A DNA stretch of 43,050 nucleotides from CAZKUR01 sp964556005. Its GTDB lineage: Bacteria > Bacteroidota > Ignavibacteria > Ignavibacteriales > Ignavibacteriaceae. Below are positions 26,406-34,369 of this stretch, in pieces. Each line of letters opens with the position of its first letter. Position 1 is the stretch's first letter. Below the pieces are notes generated by a model, which worked only from the letters and a program-made list of their open reading frames with translations, had not been told where the DNA came from and made no database searches. The stretch is from positions 1 to 43,050 of the forward strand of contig CAZKUR010000031.1 in assembly GCA_964556005.1 (NCBI GenBank), written 5' to 3'. Made by a program: the position numbers and the translations under genes.

Positions 26406-27296
26406 TCATCCTCTCGGATGAAAATCCCTGTGAACCTGCTTAATAAAGTCCCTGTCGATATGAGTATAAATTTGAGTAGTAGATATATCCGAATGGCCAA
26501 GCATTTCCTGGACAGCACGAAGGTCAGCGCCGCCTTCGATTAAATGCGTTGCAAACGAATGCCGGAAAGTATGAGGATGAACTTCTTTGGTTATACCTGA
26601 TTCTTTTGTATAACGATCGACAATTTTCCACAAACCCATTCTTGAGAGTTTTGTTCCGCGCGTGTTGAGAAAAACAACATTCCCGCTTTTCATTTTTTTC
26701 TCCAACAGAGGCCTGCTTTTAGTCAAATATTCTTCAATCCATTTTATTGCACTGCTGCCGATAGGAACCAGCCGCTCTTTTGAACCTTTTCCGAAAACAC
26801 GGATAACTTCATCGGCGAGAAATAGATCGGTTTTCTTTAAATTAATTAATTCCGAAACTCTTATTCCGCATGCATATAAAACTTCCAATATTGCTTTGTC
26901 CCTCAAACCGAATTTATCATTTGTATCCGGTTGAGATAATATAGCATCAACTTCGTTTATTGTTAAAACCGGGGGAAGTGTTTTTGCAAGCTTGGGAGGT
27001 TCAATCTTTTCAATCGGGTTTTCAAGAATATATTTATTAACAAACAGATAAGATAAAAACCCTTTTATGGATGAGTAGTATCTTGATGCCGAATTGCTGC
27101 TTAACCCAAGATTAAAAAGCGATTTGAAAAATTCTCTTAGGTGCTGATGTTTGATTTGCGAGGGATCGGAAATATTTATTTCTTCCAAAAAACGGATCAA
27201 ACACGAAATATCATTTTTATAAGAAAGGATTGTATTGTTCGAAAGGTTCTTTTCAAGCTTAAGAATATTAAGATATTCATTCAGAAAAATTTTCAT
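26406..27296 (-). CDS. xerD: Tyrosine recombinase XerC/XerD, most like XerD
   Basis: This 296-residue protein is a site-specific recombinase that resolves chromosome dimers at dif. The N-terminal SAM-like DNA-binding domain spans about 1-90. The catalytic domain holds the full active site: R146 (ACGIRVSEL), K170 (VFGKGSKERLVP), H242 and R245 (HPHTFRHSFATH), H268 (MLGHSD) and nucleophile Y277 (TQIYTH). Size, motif wording and C-terminus (VHRDFHPRG) fit Xer recombinases rather than phage integrases. The XerC-versus-XerD choice is a judgement from overall wording. It is the last gene of an operon with the HD-domain gene, whose stop overlaps its ATG by 4 bases. No dif site was recognised nearby. 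Confidence 0.93.
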   Translation of the reverse strand: MKIFLNEYLNILKLEKNLSNNTILSYKNDISCLIRFLEEINISDPSQIKHQHLREFFKSLFNLGLSSNSASRYYSSIKGFLSYLFVNKYILENPIEKIEPPKLAKTLPPVLTINEVDAILSQPDTNDKFGLRDKAILEVLYACGIRVSELINLKKTDLFLADEVIRVFGKGSKERLVPIGSSAIKWIEEYLTKSRPLLEKKMKSGNVVFLNTRGTKLSRMGLWKIVDRYTKESGITKEVHPHTFRHSFATHLIEGGADLRAVQEMLGHSDISTTQIYTHIDRDFIKQVHRDFHPRG

Positions 27297-29503
27297 TGAT
27301 CATTTTCTGCTTTTAACTCCCCTTTTTCCATTTCGTCCTGTTTCGGATAACGTATTCTATGGTGATGCTGACCGAGCAGTATGCTTATAAAAGATTCTTT
27401 AATTTTTGTTAAATCGCTCAGAGTAATCGGCGAGTTGTCTAACTGTCCGTCATCTACACGGCCTTTAATAATTTTAGTTATTACATTTTCAACCTTAGTT
27501 GCATTAGCATCTTCAATTGATCTAACGGACGATTCGCAGCCGTCTGCAAGCATTACAATTGCTGTTTCTTTAGTATCCGGTTTTGGTCCCGGATATTTAT
27601 ATTCATCAATATTTACTTTTTCTTCGCCATAAAGTTTTTTCGCCTTTTCATAAAAGTAGGAAATAATCATGGTCCCGTGATGCATCGGGATGAAATCGAT
27701 TATTTCCTTCGGGAGATGATTTTTGTCTCCTAATTCGATGCCGGCTTTTACATGCTGCAATATTAATTGAACGCTTTCTTCCGGTGCTAATTTTTCATGA
27801 ATGTTTTGATCGTTTAATTGATTTTCAACAAAATGCTGTGGCGTTAGGATTTTTCCGATATCATGGTAATATGCACCTACCCTTGCAAGTAATGGATTTG
27901 CCTGTATAGCTTCGGCTGCTGCCTCTGCTAAAGTACCCATCGTCATTGAATGATTGAATGTACCGGGCGCTTTTCTAGATAAATCTTTTAAAAGCGGCCT
28001 GTCAAAATTCGAAAGCTCAAGAAGGGTCAAATCGGTTGTGACATTAAAGATCTTTTCAAAGAATATTAAAATGCCGTATGTAAGTACCGGGCTGATGAGT
28101 GCATTCGATCCGGCAAAAGCTGCTTCGGTTAAAATTGTATTAAATGATGCGAATCTCTCCAAACCAAATGCCGATACCGAAATAAGATAACCTAATAAAA
28201 TGAATAAAAATGATCTGAAAATTTGGGACCGGTTTTTAATATCACGAACAGTATAGGCGGCCAAAGCGCCTGCAAAAATATTCATTACCGCAAAGCTGTA
28301 ATCGTTTCCTCTTATTGCGCCTGTAATTAATGACAAAATAACAGTTGAATAAAAACCGACTCTCGAATCAAAAATTATTGTCAGCAGCATTGAGGCCGTC
28401 GGGATAAAAATCAGCAGTTGAACCGGAGCGCTGACATTAATATAATTTATTAAGTGCGTAACGAATGATAAGAATACAAACAAAATTGCAATAAGAATCA
28501 ATTTATAATTATCGAAAAAGATATTTTTCCTAAATAAGAAAAGATATATGCTGAACAGGCTGATTAAAAATGTAATGTGGAGGAAAATGCCTATCAACTG
28601 GATCAAATAACCTTCATCCCCTATTTTCTCTCCCTTGGCAGCTCTGTAGGAATCTATCTTAAGTTTGGCTTCTTGCGTTATCCTGTCATGCTTGGCAATT
28701 ATTCTCTCGTTTTCGTTGACAATTCCGCTGTACTTTGAAACGTTGCTTTTTGCCTGTTCAATCTCTTCATCGGTAAATTTTTGATTATATATTATATTCG
28801 GCAAAAGAAAATGCAATGCGTATTCAGTCAAAGCTGCATCAATATCTTTGGATAAATTTAATTTTGCAATTTCATTTCGAAGAATCTCACCGGCACTTTC
28901 AAGGTTATAAAATTTATTTTTCAATTCTATATGGTCAACATTGCCGGTTCGGATTGCGATGCTGTCTTTTTGAATATTGGCTCCTTCATCGCTGATAACG
29001 CCTATTTTATAAATATTTGAATATATTCCTCTTAGTTGATTTGATAACGATTTAAGCGTCAGCCTGCGGCTTTGAGAAAGGCTTCTTTCCTGTTTCCTCA
29101 GAGTAAGAAATTTATTGAAAGAAGATGAACTTAAAAACGTCGGGTTAACATTTTGAAGCGTATCGTTCGAAAGATCGTTATCGATAACCGATGTTAAAAA
29201 ATGGTTATAGCTTTCAAGTGAATCAAGAGTACTTTTTAGCCTGTTTTCCTGTTTTACGAACACAGGGTAAACACTGTTGGCAGCAACGGTAAGTTCTGAT
29301 TGGTAAACTTTCGGATCTTTTAATATCGGAAAACTGAATGGAGCAATGAGATCGTCGTGAGTCCACACCGCACCTTCGGAAACTTCAGATTCAATAGACT
29401 CACCGCGCGGGAACATAAACACTATAGAAACGATGGTTACCAGTGCGATTAGTAATCTTATCCGTGCGCTGGTTTTAAATTTAAATTTTTTTGTTTCGGC
29501 CAT
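27293..29503 (-). CDS. 7TM-HD domain phosphohydrolase (PgpH-like, probable cyclic-di-AMP phosphodiesterase)
   Basis: This protein has 736 residues. One N-terminal helix (about 13-30) is followed by a large extracytoplasmic region (about 35-295, the 7TMR-HDED type domain), then seven closely spaced helices (about 300-480), then a cytoplasmic HD domain. The HD signature YYHDIGK is near residue 547, with further His/Asp ligands in HVKAGIELG, PMHHGT and MLADGCESS. This domain order is that of PgpH proteins, known as cyclic-di-AMP phosphodiesterases in Firmicutes. Activity here is inferred from the architecture. It is the middle gene of an operon: its start overlaps the stop of the HAD gene by 1 base and its stop overlaps the xerD start by 4. 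The C-terminus is charged (DEMEKGELKAENDQ). Confidence 0.92.
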   Translation of the reverse strand: MAETKKFKFKTSARIRLLIALVTIVSIVFMFPRGESIESEVSEGAVWTHDDLIAPFSFPILKDPKVYQSELTVAANSVYPVFVKQENRLKSTLDSLESYNHFLTSVIDNDLSNDTLQNVNPTFLSSSSFNKFLTLRKQERSLSQSRRLTLKSLSNQLRGIYSNIYKIGVISDEGANIQKDSIAIRTGNVDHIELKNKFYNLESAGEILRNEIAKLNLSKDIDAALTEYALHFLLPNIIYNQKFTDEEIEQAKSNVSKYSGIVNENERIIAKHDRITQEAKLKIDSYRAAKGEKIGDEGYLIQLIGIFLHITFLISLFSIYLFLFRKNIFFDNYKLILIAILFVFLSFVTHLINYINVSAPVQLLIFIPTASMLLTIIFDSRVGFYSTVILSLITGAIRGNDYSFAVMNIFAGALAAYTVRDIKNRSQIFRSFLFILLGYLISVSAFGLERFASFNTILTEAAFAGSNALISPVLTYGILIFFEKIFNVTTDLTLLELSNFDRPLLKDLSRKAPGTFNHSMTMGTLAEAAAEAIQANPLLARVGAYYHDIGKILTPQHFVENQLNDQNIHEKLAPEESVQLILQHVKAGIELGDKNHLPKEIIDFIPMHHGTMIISYFYEKAKKLYGEEKVNIDEYKYPGPKPDTKETAIVMLADGCESSVRSIEDANATKVENVITKIIKGRVDDGQLDNSPITLSDLTKIKESFISILLGQHHHRIRYPKQDEMEKGELKAENDQ

Positions 29504-30354
29504 TATGCTTCCCGTTTAGCTTTCAGAACCATTTCCAAAAACTCGGCAGCTCCGTCTTTATTGTTGTTATTTTTTGTAATAATGTTTGAAAGTCTTTTTA
29601 TTTCAGGAACAGCATTGGCAACGGCAACTTTAAAGACCGGAGTTTTAAACAGGCTTACATCATTGTACCAATCCCCAATTACTGCTGCATGGTGAGGATT
29701 AATCTTCAAATATTTCAAAAGCCTTATTAAACCTTTTCCCTTGGAAGAACCTTTCCTGCGTATTTCAAGATAATAGGCTCTATCGTGTCTCTGCGATTTA
29801 AAGTATGAAGTATCCAGCCCAATGCTGTAAGGAAATTCCAATTTATTTTTTACATATTTCATCGATCTGTTGTCGTCGCTGACAATCACTACTTCAAGAG
29901 TGTTTCGTAAATAACTTTCATACGAAGGTGTTTGCTCATAAACCGCACCGAATTTTTCCATCAGTTTAGGTATAACCGAATTTTTCTCGGTATAGTAAAT
30001 TGCATCACCATGACAAAGCGCAACATATAAGTCGAACTTTTCGGCGAAGCTTAGAGCTTTTTTTATATATTTTTCCTTAACGAAACTTTCATAAATAGTT
30101 TTACCTTCAGGAAAACTTTTTATTAAACAACCATCCAGTGAAATTAGAGGCGTATCTATACCAAGCTGCCTGGCATATTCGGTTAAATTGGAATGCAGCC
30201 TACCGGAAGCAAATGAAAATTTGACATCGTAATTGCGCAAAGCCCTTATCAAAATTTCGGTTTCTTCACCGATAATTCCATCATCGGTCAGTAAAGTTCC
30301 GTCGAGATCAAAAACGATAACTTTCAGATCTTTAAAATTATTTAAATTATCCAT
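29503..30354 (-). CDS. HAD-superfamily Cof-type hydrolase
   Basis: This protein has 283 residues from the ATG at 30354; a TTG one codon upstream is possible. The HAD motifs are complete: FDLDGTLL (nucleophile and acid/base Asp at 16 and 18), FASGR (motif II), Lys in SSKGKGLIRLL (motif III) and GDWYNDVSLF (motif IV). A C2-type cap lies between motifs II and III, as in the Cof/YbjI subfamily that dephosphorylates sugar phosphates, nucleotides and cofactors in the cytoplasm. The substrate cannot be told from sequence. It is the first gene of the overlapping operon with the 7TM-HD protein and xerD; a 165-base region without a gene separates it from the symporter upstream. Confidence 0.92.
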   Translation of the reverse strand: MDNLNNFKDLKVIVFDLDGTLLTDDGIIGEETEILIRALRNYDVKFSFASGRLHSNLTEYARQLGIDTPLISLDGCLIKSFPEGKTIYESFVKEKYIKKALSFAEKFDLYVALCHGDAIYYTEKNSVIPKLMEKFGAVYEQTPSYESYLRNTLEVVIVSDDNRSMKYVKNKLEFPYSIGLDTSYFKSQRHDRAYYLEIRRKGSSKGKGLIRLLKYLKINPHHAAVIGDWYNDVSLFKTPVFKVAVANAVPEIKRLSNIITKNNNNKDGAAEFLEMVLKAKREA

Positions 30355-30522
30355 CAACCCTGAAATAATTAAGAATATTTATACTAATATAAGTAAGTGT
30401 AAAATAGAATTCATTAATACAAGACAAACAATTTTAACTCGCCAGTATTCACTTATCGATAAAATATTAAAAAATTCTATTCAAAAATATCAAATATATT
30501 TTCAAAGTACGGCGAAAAAAAA

Positions 30523-32271
30523 TCATTTTATTAAGGTTTGCCATCCTAATTTGGCGAGATTTCTGTAGATAATTATAGCTGCAATTAATGCGACTAAAAA
30601 ATAAATAAGTCCATGAAAAAAATTATCTATTATGACAGTACCGATTCCGAAAAGCAGCGAATAGACTAAAACGATCCCTAAAATCCAGCTATAGAATAAA
30701 TAACCGAAGCCGGAGTCACTCTTAACATCAGGCAGCTTATCGGAAATTCTTTTCCAAAAAAATCCGCCCGGATGAATGTCTCTATAAAAACTAAGCAAAG
30801 CGTTTTCGTCGGTCGGTTTCGTTAAATAAGTAACAATGACCCAAACAATGGTTGTTATTGAGACCAGGTAAAATAGTGTATACGGGAAAGCTATTCCGAA
30901 AATATTTAATACCGGGAGAATGACAAAAGGAGTAATCATAGCGGAAATTTCCGACCAGGCATTTATTCTCCACCAGTACCATCTTAATATTAAAACCAAT
31001 CCGAGTCCTGCACCGCATTCTAATATAAATTCCCAGGCACCGGAAATTCGGTTGATAAACAAAGTAACAAAAACCGAAATAAGCATAAGAACCAAAGTTG
31101 TAATTCTCGATGCAAAAACGTACTCTTTTTCCTCTCTGTTTTTTCTGAGGTAAGGTCGGATGAAATCGTTAATAATATATGAAGTTCCCCAGTTAAGCTG
31201 TGTAGCAATAGTGCTCATATATGCAGCAAAGAATGCTGCAACCAGCAAGCCTTTCAAACCGGCGGGAAGAAAATCCCTCATAGCATAAATATATCCCAGT
31301 CCTTTCTGATCAATTCCAAGATGAGGATAAAGAACTAAAGTGCAGAGACCGACAAGTATCCACGGCCATGGCCTTAATGCGTAATGCGCAACTTGAAAAA
31401 ACAGGACAGAAAAGAATGAATGTTTTTCATCTTTTGCCGACATCATTCTCTGTGCAACATAACCGCCTCCGCCCGGTTCTGCGCCGGGATACCATGAGGA
31501 CCACCAGATTATTCCTATGTATGCAAGGAATGCCGAAACCGTCAAAGCAAAAGCTCCGCCTACCGATGTAGATTCCGAAATGGTTGGGAAAAAATTGAAC
31601 GCAAATTCAGGCAGCTTCTCCTTCAATCCAACGATGCCTCCTATTTGCTGTGAATTTACGACGAGCACAGCAAGTATAATTGACCCCGCCATAGCCATTA
31701 CAAATTGAAAAGCATCAGTAATAACAACTCCCCAAAGCCCGGAAAGCGCCGAGTAAAGAGCAACAAAAAACATACATCCAAAAACATAGAATAAAACCTG
31801 TCCTTCGGGAATGTTAAATAAGCCGGTTAATATATCAACCATCGCTTTGTTAACCCAGCCCATTATAACGAGATTCATAAATAAGCCGAGATAAAGCGCT
31901 CTGAACCCTCGAAGAAAATGTGCAGGTTTGCCGGAGTATCTTATTCTAACAAATTCAACTTCGGTCATTATTCCTGCACGTCTCCAAAGTCTTGCAAAGA
32001 AAAATACGGTGAGTAACCCTCCGAAAGCAAAATTCCACCAAAGCCAGTTTCCGGCAACACCGTTTTTTGCAACTAATTCAGTAACAGCTAAAGGAGTATC
32101 GGCAGCAAAAGTTGTTGCTACCATTGATATCCCTGCTAAATACCATGGAAGATTTCTGCCTGAAAGAAAAAATTCATCTGTACTTTTTGATGCTCGTTTT
32201 GAATAATAAAATCCGATTAGGAGAGAAATTATGAAGTAGACGGCGATAATTAAGTAATCTATAAATTGCAA
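30523..32271 (-). CDS. Sodium:solute symporter family protein (SSS)
   Basis: This 582-residue protein has about 13-14 hydrophobic helices over its whole length. The N-terminus (MQFIDYLIIAVYFIISLLIG, then SKRASKSTDEFFLSGRNLPWYLAGISMVATTFAADTP read in pieces) is characteristic of the SSS family, which imports sugars, amino acids, vitamins or anions with sodium. The SGRNLPW and ATTFAADTP segments correspond to the helix 1-2 region around the sodium site. The substrate is not predictable; relatives in this group are often listed as sugar or sialic-acid transporters. The start is TTG at 32269-32271 with no clear ribosome site. The gene stands between the HAD operon and the DUF1579 gene on the same strand. 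Confidence 0.92.
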   Translation of the reverse strand: MQFIDYLIIAVYFIISLLIGFYYSKRASKSTDEFFLSGRNLPWYLAGISMVATTFAADTPLAVTELVAKNGVAGNWLWWNFAFGGLLTVFFFARLWRRAGIMTEVEFVRIRYSGKPAHFLRGFRALYLGLFMNLVIMGWVNKAMVDILTGLFNIPEGQVLFYVFGCMFFVALYSALSGLWGVVITDAFQFVMAMAGSIILAVLVVNSQQIGGIVGLKEKLPEFAFNFFPTISESTSVGGAFALTVSAFLAYIGIIWWSSWYPGAEPGGGGYVAQRMMSAKDEKHSFFSVLFFQVAHYALRPWPWILVGLCTLVLYPHLGIDQKGLGYIYAMRDFLPAGLKGLLVAAFFAAYMSTIATQLNWGTSYIINDFIRPYLRKNREEKEYVFASRITTLVLMLISVFVTLFINRISGAWEFILECGAGLGLVLILRWYWWRINAWSEISAMITPFVILPVLNIFGIAFPYTLFYLVSITTIVWVIVTYLTKPTDENALLSFYRDIHPGGFFWKRISDKLPDVKSDSGFGYLFYSWILGIVLVYSLLFGIGTVIIDNFFHGLIYFLVALIAAIIIYRNLAKLGWQTLIK

Positions 32272-32463
32272 GTTGTATTTAAAAAAAATTTGAAAATACT
32301 GACTTAACGTAATTTATTTTTTCATTACGGTTATAAAATATATAATGCTTTTTTATTGTTTACAACAAAACAATCAAAATATTCAACAAAAAATTGCTGG
32401 TATATTTATGATTATTATTGGGAAGTAACCGATGTGGATTATGAAATCATTTTTAGGGTGAAG

Positions 32464-32496
32464 CTGTCCTGCTTATTTATTAAAATGGCAGGACAG
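32464..32496 (-). terminator. Hairpin downstream of the DUF1579 gene
   Basis: CTGTCCTGC (32464-32472) pairs perfectly with GCAGGACAG (32488-32496) around a 15-base AT-rich loop. It lies just after the stop of the minus-strand gene at 32516. No strong T run is present, so it is a probable rather than a certain terminator. Confidence 0.55.
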
Positions 32497-32515
32497 TTTC
32501 AAATAAATGCTCGTC

Positions 32516-33103
32516 TTAAATCTTCGTCATTACGACTTTCATTACTTTTGATTCTTTATCCCCCTGGGTTACATACATTTCAACATCGATATGATTATCG
32601 TCTGTCAAAGTTACCGTTTGTCTAATATTCAAATCCTGCTTTGACATCGGTTCGTACATAGTGCCGGTGTAAGTGATGGTTTTGGAATCTTTATCGTAAG
32701 TACCGTGAGTTACCGTAGTACCTGTACCCAAGTTATCAATCCAGATACTTGTAAATTCTTGCTTATCGTTATCATATCCGTCAAGTTCCAAACCTTCGAA
32801 CGGCATTCCCATCATTGTTCCGGTGTGAGTGATTTTCATATATCTCCCGCCGAGAATCATTTCAATTTTTGCAGTTCCTTCGATTGTCATTGGTTCCTCG
32901 GAAGTCTCGGACCAAAAAGTACTTATGGTTTTCCAATTTCCCTCATGTTTTTTGAACATTTCATGTGCCCAGCCCGGAGTCATATATTCCATCCAGGCCT
33001 TGTTTTGTTCAGATTCTTTATCCGTTTCCTGTGAAAACAAAAAAGATGCTGAAGTAAAAACAAAGAACAGACAAATTACTACCGAAAAAGATTTCTTATA
33101 CAT
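32516..33103 (-). CDS. Secreted DUF1579 family protein
   Basis: This protein has 195 residues. A signal peptide spans about 1-24 (cleavage near LFSQ-ETD). The mature domain matches the DUF1579 pattern: GWAHEMFKKHEGNWKT at its start, then GTAKIEMILGGRYMKITHTGTMMGMPFEG, ELDGYDNDKQEFTSIWIDNLGTG and a lipocalin-like run of strands to the end (KVVMTKI). The family is widespread in Bacteroidota and Planctomycetes; its function is unknown, and the fold is thought to bind small ligands or lipids. It is monocistronic, with a hairpin downstream and a long region upstream divergent from truA. The ATG follows AAAGGAGTGTT, a good ribosome site. Confidence 0.88.
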   Translation of the reverse strand: MYKKSFSVVICLFFVFTSASFLFSQETDKESEQNKAWMEYMTPGWAHEMFKKHEGNWKTISTFWSETSEEPMTIEGTAKIEMILGGRYMKITHTGTMMGMPFEGLELDGYDNDKQEFTSIWIDNLGTGTTVTHGTYDKDSKTITYTGTMYEPMSKQDLNIRQTVTLTDDNHIDVEMYVTQGDKESKVMKVVMTKI

Positions 33104-33407
33104 CTAACACTCCTTTTAATGAAAAAAATATTTAAAACGGAATCAATAAATTGCTGGAAATAAGAAGCGAGAAAATTGAGCCGAAAAACTATATATAGAA
33201 AACATGAAAGTCAATAGGTTATTTGCTGTTAATTTGACCAAAATTGAAATAAGCTTTGTATTAAAAACAATTTTTGTAATTAATTTGCGTGTTTGCAAAG
33301 ATGCACAGCAGTATGTTTTTTCATTTTGATTTTTAGATTTCTCTGTTTGTTTAATTATAAATTCAAGTTATATTAGTTCAAATACAATATCTTAATTGGG
33401 AATTAAA
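33104..33407. other. Divergent intergenic region, no gene seen
   Basis: These 304 AT-rich bases separate the DUF1579 gene and truA. They should contain both promoters, but no exact Bacteroidota -7 element or regulator site could be fixed. GGGA at 33398-33401 is the probable ribosome site for truA. Confidence 0.5.
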
Positions 33408-34217
33408 ATGTCTCGATTTAAACTATACATCGAATACGAAGGAACCCGCTACAGCGGATGGCAGATGCAAAAGAATTCTAAAACTATTCAGGGAACTATT
33501 TTAAGTGCAGCCGAAAAAATATTTAAAGGGCAAAAAATTGATTTGCAGGGAAGCGGCAGAACCGACAGCGGCGTGCATGCAGTATGTCAGATTGCTCATC
33601 TTGATGTAAAAACAGTTCTTGCCCCTGAAATAATAAAAATGAAAATAAATGACGAGCTGCCCTATGATATAAATGTTCTTGAAGTGGTAAAAACTCATCC
33701 GAAATTTCACGCCCGGCATGATGCCGTTAAGCGAAGCTACATATATCAGATTTCACGAAGAAGAACTGCATTCGGTAAAAATTATGTCTGGTGGATTAAA
33801 GATAAACTTAACTTTGAGAAAATGAATTCAGCTTCAAAATTATTTATCGGCATGCACGATTTTTCTTCTTTCTCAGGTGATGACCCGGACGAGAAATCGA
33901 CTAAAGTACTAATTGAAGATATTCAAATGAAAGAAGCGGGCGACTTGATTCTTGTTAGAATAATAGGCTCTCACTTTTTATGGAAAATGGTCAGAAGAAT
34001 GATTGGTGTTTTGGTTGAAGTTGGAAGAGGAAATTTTAATGAAACCGACGTAGTTAATTTTCTTGAAACCAAATCAAATATACCTGCTAAATATACCGCG
34101 CCTCCGTCAGGATTATTTTTAGAACAAGTTATCTATAAGGGCGATAAACTAAATAATGAATTAAAACCGGTTTTTCCAATTTCTCACATAAAATTTGAGA
34201 AAACTAAACTATATTAA
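33408..34217 (+). CDS. truA: tRNA pseudouridine(38-40) synthase TruA
   Basis: This protein has 269 residues. The enzyme converts uridines 38-40 of the tRNA anticodon arm to pseudouridine in the cytoplasm. The N-terminus FKLYIEYEGTRYSGWQ and the catalytic motif GSGRTDSGVHA (Asp 53) are diagnostic. Later motifs NVLEVVKTHPKFHARHDA, KRSYIYQI, GMHDFSSFS and GSHFLWKMVRRMIG follow in the usual order. The ATG at 33408 was chosen over an in-frame TTG at 33396, because the family starts at this point and GGGA lies 6 bases upstream. The C-terminal 20 residues (after GLFLEQVIYKG) extend slightly beyond the usual end. It appears monocistronic. Confidence 0.96.
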   Translation: MSRFKLYIEYEGTRYSGWQMQKNSKTIQGTILSAAEKIFKGQKIDLQGSGRTDSGVHAVCQIAHLDVKTVLAPEIIKMKINDELPYDINVLEVVKTHPKFHARHDAVKRSYIYQISRRRTAFGKNYVWWIKDKLNFEKMNSASKLFIGMHDFSSFSGDDPDEKSTKVLIEDIQMKEAGDLILVRIIGSHFLWKMVRRMIGVLVEVGRGNFNETDVVNFLETKSNIPAKYTAPPSGLFLEQVIYKGDKLNNELKPVFPISHIKFEKTKLY

Positions 34218-34369
34218 AATTCTTTAATTTTTACTCTTCAAATACTATCCGCATAAATTTCCAAAGTGACAAACGACAAATTTTTCCTGCGGCATATCAT
34301 TTAAGTTTATAAAAATTTTTTAACTCATCTATTCAAGAAGGTATAAATTTAATTCTATGGAGTATTGAA

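Noticed and set aside
30233..30568. 111-codon plus-strand ORF between the HAD and symporter genes
   Set aside because: It overlaps the HAD gene antisense at one end and the symporter end at the other; low-complexity product and no ribosome site.
33396..33407. TTG start for truA
   Set aside because: It adds four residues not expected in the family; ATG at 33408 has a ribosome site and fits TruA.
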